A DNA stretch of 25,641 bases from positions 1-25,641 of the forward strand of contig JAEDJP010000009.1 in assembly GCA_016296285.1 (NCBI GenBank). Reading direction: 5' to 3'. Shown piece by piece: positions 8,120 to 15,420 of the stretch. Each line of letters starts with the position of its first letter. Positions within the stretch are counted from its first letter, which is position 1. A program made the position numbers and the translations under genes. Under the pieces are notes generated by a model. It was not told the origin of the DNA. It did not search any database and saw only the letters and a list, made by a program, of their open reading frames with translations. Origin of the DNA: Bacilli bacterium (GTDB lineage Bacteria; Bacillota_I; Bacilli_A; RFN20; CAG-826).

Positions 8120-8127
8120 TTTGTCAA
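8101..8127 (-). promoter_or_regulatory. Promoter of the DeoR-family gene
   Basis: On the minus strand: TTGACA (8127-8122), a 15-base spacer and GATAAT (8106-8101) preceded by TGG, an extended -10. A 17-base spacing to TAATGT is also possible. Transcription would begin about 8093, giving a leader of about 25 bases before the ATG at 8067. This rules out the upstream TTG start. Confidence 0.7.
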
Positions 8128-8136
8128 ATTTCGATT

Positions 8137-8263
8137 CGCTCATTTTATCAAAAATGGCATATGCCTATAATGTTTCCATAGATATCCGAATGAGCGTTTT
8201 GACTATGCCTTCCTGCGTGACCGTATGCGTGCGCGAGCGTAACTCTTCCAACCCCTCATTCGG
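8137..8263 (+). repeat. Three CTCATT-type motifs around the operon promoter and leader
   Basis: CGCTCATT (8137-8144) is inverted as AATGAGCG (8189-8196), flanking the TATAAT box. The overlapping CCGAATGAG (8186-8194) is exactly complementary to CTCATTCGG (8255-8263). They could be operator half-sites, or the last two could close a 9-bp leader RNA stem with a 60-base loop. Confidence 0.4.
8156..8171 (+). promoter_or_regulatory. Candidate promoter (TATAAT) with an abutting 10-bp palindrome for the uptake operon
   Basis: A perfect TATAAT lies at 8166-8171. The perfect palindrome GGCATATGCC (8156-8165) touches it on the upstream side. No good -35 box is present at 16-18 bases (TTTTAT is the best), suggesting activator dependence or a weak promoter. 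The leader to the ATG at 8305 would be about 125 bases. Confidence 0.5.
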
Positions 8264-8291
8264 CGTCTTCCGACCAGATTCCAACGCTGTG

Positions 8292-8300
8292 AAAGGAGGT
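8292..8300 (+). promoter_or_regulatory. Near-perfect Shine-Dalgarno site fixing the start of lipoprotein A
   Basis: AAAGGAGGT is fully complementary to the canonical 16S rRNA 3' end. It ends four bases before the ATG at 8305 and overlaps the alternative GTG at 8299, so the ATG is the start. Confidence 0.85.
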
Positions 8301-8304
8301 GGCC

Positions 8305-9333
8305 ATGAACAAACAGTTTTGTCCCATTTTTTTGGCTTTATTCCCCCTCCTTCTTGGGTCTTGCGGGGGTTCTCCCGCCCAAGAGGAAAGCGTGAGCGAA
8401 TCGTCGACGGCCGATAGCGGCATGGAGGGCACGATGCGAGAACTTATCACCGACCCAAATTTCGAGACCGGATTTGATCTCATGACAACGTCCACCGAGA
8501 ACGGACGGGCGGTTTCTCGTTATCTCGACTACGGGGGCGAGGCGAAAAAAGCGGAGACCCACCCATGGAAAATGGCTCAGTGGTGGACGCCTTTTGATTT
8601 CGCGACTGCCCCGATGCAGAAAACGGATGCCGGATCTTACATCTACGAGAACGAATCGCGCGTCCTTGAGGTGAACCCCAAGAAGGGTTCCATCATGATG
8701 AAACTCGATTCCTACAAGGAGTACATGGAAAAGTTCGGGCATTCCCGCGTCGGCACGGAGAATTGGTCCCACTTCCTCATCGAGCAGGATTTCGTGGATG
8801 CCCCGAAGCTTTCCGAGCTAAAACACGTATACGTCCACCTTAAATTCCGGATTTTCCCGAACAACGACCTCGATCCGAGCCAAGCCATCCCCTGTTCGCA
8901 GATCACGTGGTATTTCACGGTTACGGATGTCCGCAACGGCGATTCGGGCTATCAATCCGGGAACAACGACAACGACTTCTTCTGGTTCGGGCTTCCCATC
9001 TTCGATTCCCGTTACCCGTTTGTCGGCACCTACCAACACGTCGACAGCGGCTTCGTGGGCGCGACCAATCGCTTGATCTATTCCTTGGGAAGCGACACGT
9101 ATTTCGATTCCCCCGTCCAAGTCGGCGAGGAAAGAATCCTCGAACTCGACATCCTTCCCTACATCAAGAAAGCCTACCTCTATGGGTATGACCATGGCGC
9201 CATGCAGGATTCTTCTTGGGATCGCCTCATCCTGAATTACATGAATCTTGGATGGGAACTCCCCGGTTCTTTCGAATCCGGGATCACCATCTCTGAGCTT
9301 TCGGTCCGCATTGAAAGGAGGGATACGAAATGA
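8305..9333 (+). CDS. Lipoprotein A of an uncharacterised three-member family
   Basis: This 342-residue protein has lipobox LGSC (Cys20) and a short Ser/Glu linker. The rest (about 45-340) is a beta-rich domain not assigned to a known family. It shares ordered motifs with two other genes in this window (17455-18492 and the minus-strand 19708-20883): F..GF (53-57), MAQWWTPFDF (90-99), YIYENESR.LEVN (112-124), WSHFLI (154-159), FFWFGLPIFDSRY (225-237) and MNLGWELPG (313-321). The aromatic-rich strands suggest a jelly-roll fold, fitting a glycan-binding protein or a lyase-like enzyme, but no catalytic set is recognisable. It is the first gene of the uptake operon, and its TGA overlaps the next ATG (ATGA), so translation is coupled. 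Confidence 0.8.
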   Translation: MNKQFCPIFLALFPLLLGSCGGSPAQEESVSESSTADSGMEGTMRELITDPNFETGFDLMTTSTENGRAVSRYLDYGGEAKKAETHPWKMAQWWTPFDFATAPMQKTDAGSYIYENESRVLEVNPKKGSIMMKLDSYKEYMEKFGHSRVGTENWSHFLIEQDFVDAPKLSELKHVYVHLKFRIFPNNDLDPSQAIPCSQITWYFTVTDVRNGDSGYQSGNNDNDFFWFGLPIFDSRYPFVGTYQHVDSGFVGATNRLIYSLGSDTYFDSPVQVGEERILELDILPYIKKAYLYGYDHGAMQDSSWDRLILNYMNLGWELPGSFESGITISELSVRIERRDTK

Positions 9334-10511
9334 AACCCGTCGTCAAAACTTTATGCGCGCTCGCCCTCGCGGCCGCCCTTTGCTCTTGCTCCCCGGGAGG
9401 CACGGTCGATTCTTCCTCAACTTTGGAAGGCGACATTCCCTCGAGCAGCGAGAGCACCCTCGCTGGGTACGTCTATGGAGAAAACGAAATGTATCAAGAC
9501 ATTTGGAACAGCAAGACCATTTACAATGAGACCCTCGTCCCCGTCGAACAAGATGACGGAACGTTCGCAAGCGAGCTTCTTTACACCCCGACCCGCATCA
9601 TCTCGGTGCGCAATTTCACCCTCGAAAAAGAATATTCCGCCGACGAATACCGCATCGAGGGCAATCGCTTGATCCTCACCGAGAATTCCACGATGCCCCG
9701 CCTTACGAAGGCCAACATTTCCTGCGAAGATGTGCCGGATACCATGAATACCTACGAAGACGGGAAAGGTGGGCATATCCTTTTCACCGAAGGCATCGGC
9801 GTCATTATGCAGCAGGTCAACGTCACCTATGAACATGAAGGGACGTGGGACGGGACCATCCCCGAAAAACAAGGGGCGAAACTCCCCAAATTGCAGGCCA
9901 AGCTTAAAGCCCATGACCCCATTCGCCTCGTCGTGAACGGGGACTCCATCTTCACCGGGGCCAACGCCTCCGGGAAACTCGGCATCGAGCCGTTCCAAGA
10001 CACCTTCCCCGATGGATTCGCAAGCGAAATCAAGCGCATCTACGGCTCGGAAGTGACGCTCACCAACACCGCGATCGGCGGCCAGGTTTCCTCTTGGGGC
10101 AGGCAGAACGTCGAGAACAACGTGAACCTTTTCAACCCGGATCTCGTCATCATTGGCTTCGGCATGAACGACGGTTCCTGGAACGTCTCGAGTTTCGATT
10201 ACGTCGACAACATCGATTTCATGATTCGCTCGATCAAGGCCAATTGCCCGGACGCCGAGATCATCGTCGCGTCCACGATCGTCGCGAACCCGGCTTCCTC
10301 GCAAAACAAGGGCCAAGCGTCCTATTTGGCCCCGCTCAAGGAAATGGTCGCCGAATATAACGGGGTTGCCTTGCTTGACATGACGACGTTCTCCCTCGAC
10401 CTCCTCCGTCACAAGAATTCCTTCGAGCTTTACGCGAACAACATCAACCACCCCTGCGATTTCCTCGTCCGCGGCTATGTCTCGAACCTCATGAACTTGA
10501 TCAAGGAATAA
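9330..10511 (+). CDS. SGNH/GDSL-family esterase lipoprotein
   Basis: The 393-residue protein has lipobox LCSC (Cys20). An N-terminal beta-rich domain (about 55-175) is followed by an SGNH hydrolase domain: NGDSIF with Ser206 (block I), AIGGQ with Gly251 (block II), GFGMNDG with Asn280 (block III) and INHP with His374 (block V). The Asp normally three residues before the His is Asn371 here, so the catalytic set may be a dyad or use another acid. This two-domain layout is typical of carbohydrate esterases that remove acetyl groups from polysaccharides. It should act on the outer face of the membrane, exposing the glycan for binding and import. It overlaps the upstream gene by ATGA and is followed 2 bases on by the GH65 gene. 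Confidence 0.87.
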   Translation: MKPVVKTLCALALAAALCSCSPGGTVDSSSTLEGDIPSSSESTLAGYVYGENEMYQDIWNSKTIYNETLVPVEQDDGTFASELLYTPTRIISVRNFTLEKEYSADEYRIEGNRLILTENSTMPRLTKANISCEDVPDTMNTYEDGKGGHILFTEGIGVIMQQVNVTYEHEGTWDGTIPEKQGAKLPKLQAKLKAHDPIRLVVNGDSIFTGANASGKLGIEPFQDTFPDGFASEIKRIYGSEVTLTNTAIGGQVSSWGRQNVENNVNLFNPDLVIIGFGMNDGSWNVSSFDYVDNIDFMIRSIKANCPDAEIIVASTIVANPASSQNKGQASYLAPLKEMVAEYNGVALLDMTTFSLDLLRHKNSFELYANNINHPCDFLVRGYVSNLMNLIKE

Positions 10512-10513
10512 CC

Positions 10514-12751
10514 ATGCTGAAGATTACGAAAGCCGGCCTCAAAGAGGTCGGATACGACATCAAAGACGAAGCCAAGCTGGCTGCCCTTTTGGGCATTGGG
10601 AACGGGTATTACGGCATCCGTGGATCCCTCGAAGAATTCGGCGATGTCTTCATTCAGGGGTGCTATGTCCGCGGCGTTTTCGACCAAATCGTCGAAATCC
10701 CGAACGCCTTCGCGGACAACCTCTACATGAAGAAATACTATTTCGACCTCCAAAAGCTCAAGGAGTTCGAGAAAGAGGATTCCACGATCAACATCTGCGA
10801 CCCGACGACGATCCGTTTCTATGTCGGCGGCAAGCTCTTCCTTCCTTGGGAAGGCAAGATCGTCAAATGGGAACGCCTCCTCGCGAACAAAGACGGCGGC
10901 CTCAAGCGCACGGTCCTTTGGGACGATGGCGAGGGGCATCTCACCGAATTCATCTATGAACGGTACTGCTCTTTCGCGAACAACCACGTGTTCTTCCAAA
11001 AGGCGAGCGTCCGCAAAATCAACCACGACTTGCCCGTTGTCGCCGTCTCGGGCATCGATTCCTTGGTCAAGACGAACGGACAACACAAATCCGTCGTGAC
11101 TTCTTCCGCCCTAACGGAAGGCTCGGTTTCCCTTTCGTTCTACTTCGGCGACCTCTATTCCATGACGGCCTCCCTTCTCTCAAAGGACGAAACGAACGGC
11201 CTCCGGTTCCTCGAGAACATCCAAGAGGGTGGCGTCTACGGTTCCCGTTACGAAATGGTCGGGAACGAAGCCTCCCTTTCCAAGATCGTTTCCCTTTACG
11301 CGAGTTGCGATCCCGTGGCACCCGATGAGGTTCCATCGTTACTCGGGAAGGATGTCTCCTTGGCCTATGATGCGGTCAAGAAAACGCACCTAAGCGCCTA
11401 TCGCAAAGCCTTTGCCCTTCTCGACATCGAAGTCGATGGGGATCCCGAGGTGCAAAACCTTTTGCGCTACGCCAACTACCAAACGCTCATCGGCTTCGAT
11501 CGTTTCGATTCCGTCCATTCTTTGTCCGCCAAAAACCTGACCGCGGAGAAATACAACCAGTTCGTGTGGTGGGATTGCGAGATCTTCCAGCTTCCCATTC
11601 TCTTCACGGCTTTCCCGGATGCCGCAAAGCGTTGCCTCGAGTATCGCTATCGCTGCCTCGAGGAGGCGAAGAACAACGCCAAGAAAGAAGGCCTCGATGG
11701 GGCCCATTTCGCGTTCTGCAGCTCCGTCAAAGGCGATGAGAAGGTTTGGATTTACGCGCGCCATCCCTTCCTCCAAATCCACATTTCCGGGGACGTCGCC
11801 TATGCGGTTCTTCAATATCATGCCTGCACGGGGGACGACGCCTTCCTCAAGGAAAAAGGATTTGAGATGATCGCCGAATCCCTCAAGTATTTCATGTCCC
11901 GTTCCACCGAAAAAGAGGGGATGTATCACCTCCTTTCCGTCACGGGCACCGACGAGCATCACGATTACGTGGACGACGACGCCTACACGAATTACCAGGT
12001 TCGTTTCGTCGCGAAACGCTTCCTCGAGCTCGCCGATCGCCTTGGTTATGCCCTCGACGAAGACCTCAAGGCGCGCATCGCGGATTACGCGGATCGCCTT
12101 TACGTCCAAGAACCGGCGAAAAACGGCGTCATCCCCCAATTCGAGGGATACCTCTCCCTCAAACCCTATCTCCCTCTCGCTGGGAACGGGGCTGCCAAGG
12201 GATTCCAGATGAAGGCTTCCGGCCTCTATCACGAATCGCAAATCATCAAGCAGCCGGACGTCATCAACCTTTATACTTATCTCGACATCGGGATGGATCC
12301 CTCGCTTTACGCGAAGAACTGGGCTTATTACGAGAAAAAGTGCGAAGCCTCTTCTTCTTTGACCTATCCCGCCCACGCGATCGCCGCGGTCGATAACCGC
12401 CAATTCCCCAAGTTCGTGAAGTACTTGAAGGAATCCATGCGCATCGACATCGACGACCTTCACTCCTGCGCCTACCAAGGCGTCCACGCGGCCTGCATCG
12501 CCGGCGGGCGCATGGCCATCGTCCGCGGGCTTCTCGGCGCCTCCCCTCGTGAGGAAGGGCTCGTTCTCGACCCGAAATTCGGGGGACCCTTCTCCCGCGT
12601 CAAAACCCGTCTCATCTATCGTGGCGCGACCCTTGAGCTCACCCTCGAGGGCAATCGCCTCGACGTCAGGCTCCTTCGCGGGGAACCCGTCACGGTTCTC
12701 TACCGCGGAAAAGCTCGGATGCTTACCCAATCGCTTACGTTAAGGAAATGA
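10514..12751 (+). CDS. Glycoside phosphorylase, GH65 family
   Basis: This 745-residue protein lacks a signal peptide and so is cytoplasmic. It has the GH65 layout: an N-terminal beta-sandwich with GIGNGYYGIRG (27-37), an (alpha/alpha)6 barrel from about 300 with WWDCEIFQLP (352-361), ISGDVAYAVLQY (424-435) and TGTDEHHDYV (477-486) where Glu481 is the expected general acid, then KQPDV (579-583) and GVHAA (656-660), and a small C-terminal beta-domain. SSSLTYPAH (613-621) fits the phosphate-binding segment of phosphorylases, so inverting phosphorolysis of an alpha-glucosidic disaccharide to beta-glucose 1-phosphate is the likely reaction. The actual disaccharide (maltose, kojibiose, nigerose, trehalose or other) cannot be read from sequence. 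No beta-phosphoglucomutase is in the window. Confidence 0.93.
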   Translation: MLKITKAGLKEVGYDIKDEAKLAALLGIGNGYYGIRGSLEEFGDVFIQGCYVRGVFDQIVEIPNAFADNLYMKKYYFDLQKLKEFEKEDSTINICDPTTIRFYVGGKLFLPWEGKIVKWERLLANKDGGLKRTVLWDDGEGHLTEFIYERYCSFANNHVFFQKASVRKINHDLPVVAVSGIDSLVKTNGQHKSVVTSSALTEGSVSLSFYFGDLYSMTASLLSKDETNGLRFLENIQEGGVYGSRYEMVGNEASLSKIVSLYASCDPVAPDEVPSLLGKDVSLAYDAVKKTHLSAYRKAFALLDIEVDGDPEVQNLLRYANYQTLIGFDRFDSVHSLSAKNLTAEKYNQFVWWDCEIFQLPILFTAFPDAAKRCLEYRYRCLEEAKNNAKKEGLDGAHFAFCSSVKGDEKVWIYARHPFLQIHISGDVAYAVLQYHACTGDDAFLKEKGFEMIAESLKYFMSRSTEKEGMYHLLSVTGTDEHHDYVDDDAYTNYQVRFVAKRFLELADRLGYALDEDLKARIADYADRLYVQEPAKNGVIPQFEGYLSLKPYLPLAGNGAAKGFQMKASGLYHESQIIKQPDVINLYTYLDIGMDPSLYAKNWAYYEKKCEASSSLTYPAHAIAAVDNRQFPKFVKYLKESMRIDIDDLHSCAYQGVHAACIAGGRMAIVRGLLGASPREEGLVLDPKFGGPFSRVKTRLIYRGATLELTLEGNRLDVRLLRGEPVTVLYRGKARMLTQSLTLRK

Positions 12752-12769
12752 ATATTTGGAGGTACATAC

Positions 12770-14347
12770 ATGAATTCCAACCGTAAAAACACCCTCATCG
12801 TCCTTCTCAGCGCAGGTGCCCTCCTTTGCTCCTGTGGCTCTTTGGCCGATGTCTCGTCGTCCGTCGAAGGCGGCGGAGACGGCACCTCTTCCTTCACGGG
12901 ACCCGTCAAGACCATCACGATCGATGGCGGCGGAGACATCGCGAACTTCAATTCCACCCCGTCCATGGTCCAAAGCGAGTCGAACCCCTATCCTTACAAC
13001 ACGCTGGAAACCTTGTGCAAGGAATGGGAATCGGCCCATCCTGGGTACCAGGTCAAGATCAACAAGACCTCTTCCGCGGGCGACCGCAACGTCTTGTTGC
13101 CGCAGCTCAAGAGCCGCACGGCCCCGTCCATCATCTACCAGAACGGCACGGTCGTGAACACGGACCTCGGCCAGGATTACTACGTCGATTTGACCGATTA
13201 CCTGAACGCCCCGAGCCCCTATCTCGAAGGCAACGCCCCTTGGAAGAGCGTCTATAACGAAGGCGAACTCGCCACCACGATGGCCGCGGACGGCAAGTAC
13301 TATTACGCGAACCTCGAGAAGATCCCGGTTTGCTTCATGTACAACAAGACCCTTCTCCGCAACGCCGGGGTGGAAAACCCGGGCAGCATCGCGACCTATG
13401 GCCAACTCGTCGACGCGATGGACAAGGTCCAGACCTACATCAACACCTTGGACGCGAGCTATGCGGCTTACACGACGACCTATACCTGGTATCAGATCGC
13501 CATGGAATCCAACCTCTTCTCCGATCTCGTCGAAAGCGGCGACGTCCTCCGTCAAAACAAGATGATCGACACCGAGGAGATGTGCCGCCTCTACAAGCGC
13601 AAGGAATTCAACCCGAGCGCCGGCATCGCGAATCTCCAGGATGCTTACGACGCGAAGAACACCTACGAGAACAACCCCTATTACGAATACATCCGCTTGA
13701 TCAAGAACCTCGATCAATACAAGGCCCCGTCCACCTATGCCGCGATCGCCGGCTGGCTCGCCGGCAAAGTCGGCTTCCTCGAGGCGACGGGCGCCCAGCT
13801 CCGTTCCCTTTCCGCCCAGACCGGCGACGATTTCGAATGGGGCACCATCTGCTTCCCCGACATCACGACGGACGACACCCCCTATGCGAAGGATGGCGTT
13901 GTCCGCGGTTCCGCCGGCCTTGCCACCTCGTGGTGGATTTCCAACCGCGCGGTTGACGAAGGCACGGTCGAGGCCTGCGTCGATTTGCTCATGTTCTTGA
14001 CCGCCCCTGAGCAGAATAACCGTCTCATCGGCGACCTCAAAGGCGGCATCCCCCTCAACCCGACCGACGATTTCGAGATCGCGGATTACCTCAAGCCGTT
14101 GATCGAGCAATACGACAAGGACATCGCCGAAGCCAACAAAGGCGAACGCGTCTACTGGGGCTGCTTCAACTCTTGGGCCGTCCTTGGCATTTCCTATAGC
14201 AACCTCTTCATCCGCACGATGCAGGACCTCGATTCCGGCTTGGTCGACGAGAAAAAGGCCACCTGCACCTTGGCGAAATCGATGAAGTCGACCGTCGAAG
14301 CCTACATCGTTGAATACGATTACGACACCTCGGATTGGGGCATTTGA
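12770..14347 (+). CDS. ABC transporter solute-binding lipoprotein (family 1, carbohydrate)
   Basis: The 525-residue protein has lipobox LCSC (Cys22) and then a Ser/Gly linker. Its body resembles family 1 extracellular solute-binding proteins: LCKEWESAHPGYQVKIN early, then LLPQLKSRTAPSII, IPVCFMYNKTLLRNAGV and a late SAGLATSWWIS segment. At 525 residues it is longer than maltose-binding protein, as is common for oligosaccharide binders in Firmicutes. It should capture the glycan and hand it to the two permeases just downstream. GGAGG (12758-12762) sits 7 bases before the ATG. The 18-base gap after the GH65 stop and the following permeases place it in one operon. Confidence 0.93.
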   Translation: MNSNRKNTLIVLLSAGALLCSCGSLADVSSSVEGGGDGTSSFTGPVKTITIDGGGDIANFNSTPSMVQSESNPYPYNTLETLCKEWESAHPGYQVKINKTSSAGDRNVLLPQLKSRTAPSIIYQNGTVVNTDLGQDYYVDLTDYLNAPSPYLEGNAPWKSVYNEGELATTMAADGKYYYANLEKIPVCFMYNKTLLRNAGVENPGSIATYGQLVDAMDKVQTYINTLDASYAAYTTTYTWYQIAMESNLFSDLVESGDVLRQNKMIDTEEMCRLYKRKEFNPSAGIANLQDAYDAKNTYENNPYYEYIRLIKNLDQYKAPSTYAAIAGWLAGKVGFLEATGAQLRSLSAQTGDDFEWGTICFPDITTDDTPYAKDGVVRGSAGLATSWWISNRAVDEGTVEACVDLLMFLTAPEQNNRLIGDLKGGIPLNPTDDFEIADYLKPLIEQYDKDIAEANKGERVYWGCFNSWAVLGISYSNLFIRTMQDLDSGLVDEKKATCTLAKSMKSTVEAYIVEYDYDTSDWGI

Positions 14348-14364
14348 TCGATAAAGGCGTCGAT

Positions 14365-15420
14365 ATGTCGAAAACCGAGATTTGCGAAGCCGAAGAGGTG
14401 GATTCGTTCTCCCGTGACCGGGGAAGCCACCTCGATGCGGCGATCGCCGACAACAAGAAGAGGCCAAAGAGGCACAAATACCAGTGGCGCGCTTTTCTGT
14501 GGCTCGCGATCCCTTTGGCTTTCCTTCTCGTTTTCTCTTATTACCCACCCATCAAGGCGTTCTTCGATTCGTTCACGGACACCCGTTTCAATTCCGCGAC
14601 CAAAGGATACGAGACGGTGTTCGTGGGGGTCTCGAACTACGCCGAAATCTTCCAGGACCCCGTGTTCTGGGTCTGCGTCAAGAACGTCGTCATCTTCACC
14701 TTGTTCGGCATGGTATTCGGCAACCTCATGACGATTTTCCTCGCCGAGCTTCTTTATAACCTCAAGAGCAAGAAACTTTCCGCGTTCTTCCGTGTCCTCT
14801 TCATCGTCCCGATTCTCGTCCCGTCCCTCGTCATCCTCCTCATTTGGAAATACGTCATGTTCGGGAGCACGGGCCTCATGAACAGCATCGTCACCGCGAT
14901 GGGGGGAGAGCCGCAGCTCTGGTACTGGTCCAGCGTCGACGCGGTTGGCAAATTCGCCATCCTCTTCACGAATTTCCCGTGGGTGGCCGGCACGAGTTTC
15001 CTCATTTATCTCGCAGGTTTGCAAGGGATTTCGAATTCCGTCGTCGAAGCCGCGAAACTCGACCACTGCTCCGTCTGGAAGCGCATCTGGAAGATCGATA
15101 TCCCCCTCATCATGCCCCAACTCAAGTACTTCTTGGTCATGGGCGTCATCGGGGGCTTCCAGAATTTCGACCTCCAGCTCATCGTTGTCGGGGCGGAGAC
15201 GGACGCGACGAACGTCCTTGGCCTCTACCTCTATGACCGAGCTTTCGGCAGCGGTTACGTGGCCCCGGAAGGAATGCTCATCCGCCCGCGCTTTGGCTAC
15301 GCCTCTGCCGTCGGCATGATCATCCTCGTGATCACGTTGATCCTCACGGTCCTCAACATGTCCTTGAACCGCGAGAAAAAACCCAAGAAGGTGAAAGCCG
15401 GAAAGGGGACGAAAGCATGA
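14365..15420 (+). CDS. Sugar ABC transporter permease 1 (MalF/UgpA type)
   Basis: From the ATG at 14365 the protein has 351 residues. A TTG at 14335 would overlap the solute-binding gene and is less likely. A charged N-terminal tail (1-42) precedes about six membrane segments, the first at 43-60 (WLAIPLAFLLVFSYY). The cytoplasmic EAA loop is at 228-251 (EAAKLDHCSVWKRIWKIDIP); the usual central Gly is replaced by Cys. This loop docks on the ATPase. It forms the channel with permease 2, whose start overlaps this stop by ATGA. The basic C-terminus (KKPKKVKAGKG) is cytoplasmic. Confidence 0.92.
   Translation: MSKTEICEAEEVDSFSRDRGSHLDAAIADNKKRPKRHKYQWRAFLWLAIPLAFLLVFSYYPPIKAFFDSFTDTRFNSATKGYETVFVGVSNYAEIFQDPVFWVCVKNVVIFTLFGMVFGNLMTIFLAELLYNLKSKKLSAFFRVLFIVPILVPSLVILLIWKYVMFGSTGLMNSIVTAMGGEPQLWYWSSVDAVGKFAILFTNFPWVAGTSFLIYLAGLQGISNSVVEAAKLDHCSVWKRIWKIDIPLIMPQLKYFLVMGVIGGFQNFDLQLIVVGAETDATNVLGLYLYDRAFGSGYVAPEGMLIRPRFGYASAVGMIILVITLILTVLNMSLNREKKPKKVKAGKGTKA

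Noticed and set aside
8085..8417. 110-codon plus-strand frame across the regulator-operon gap
   Set aside because: It overlaps the strong Shine-Dalgarno site and the start of lipoprotein A in another frame and has no ribosome binding site.
12740..14548. 602-codon open frame on the minus strand
   Set aside because: Mirror of the solute-binding protein gene. It has low-complexity composition and no motifs, while the plus strand is an unmistakable ABC binding protein.
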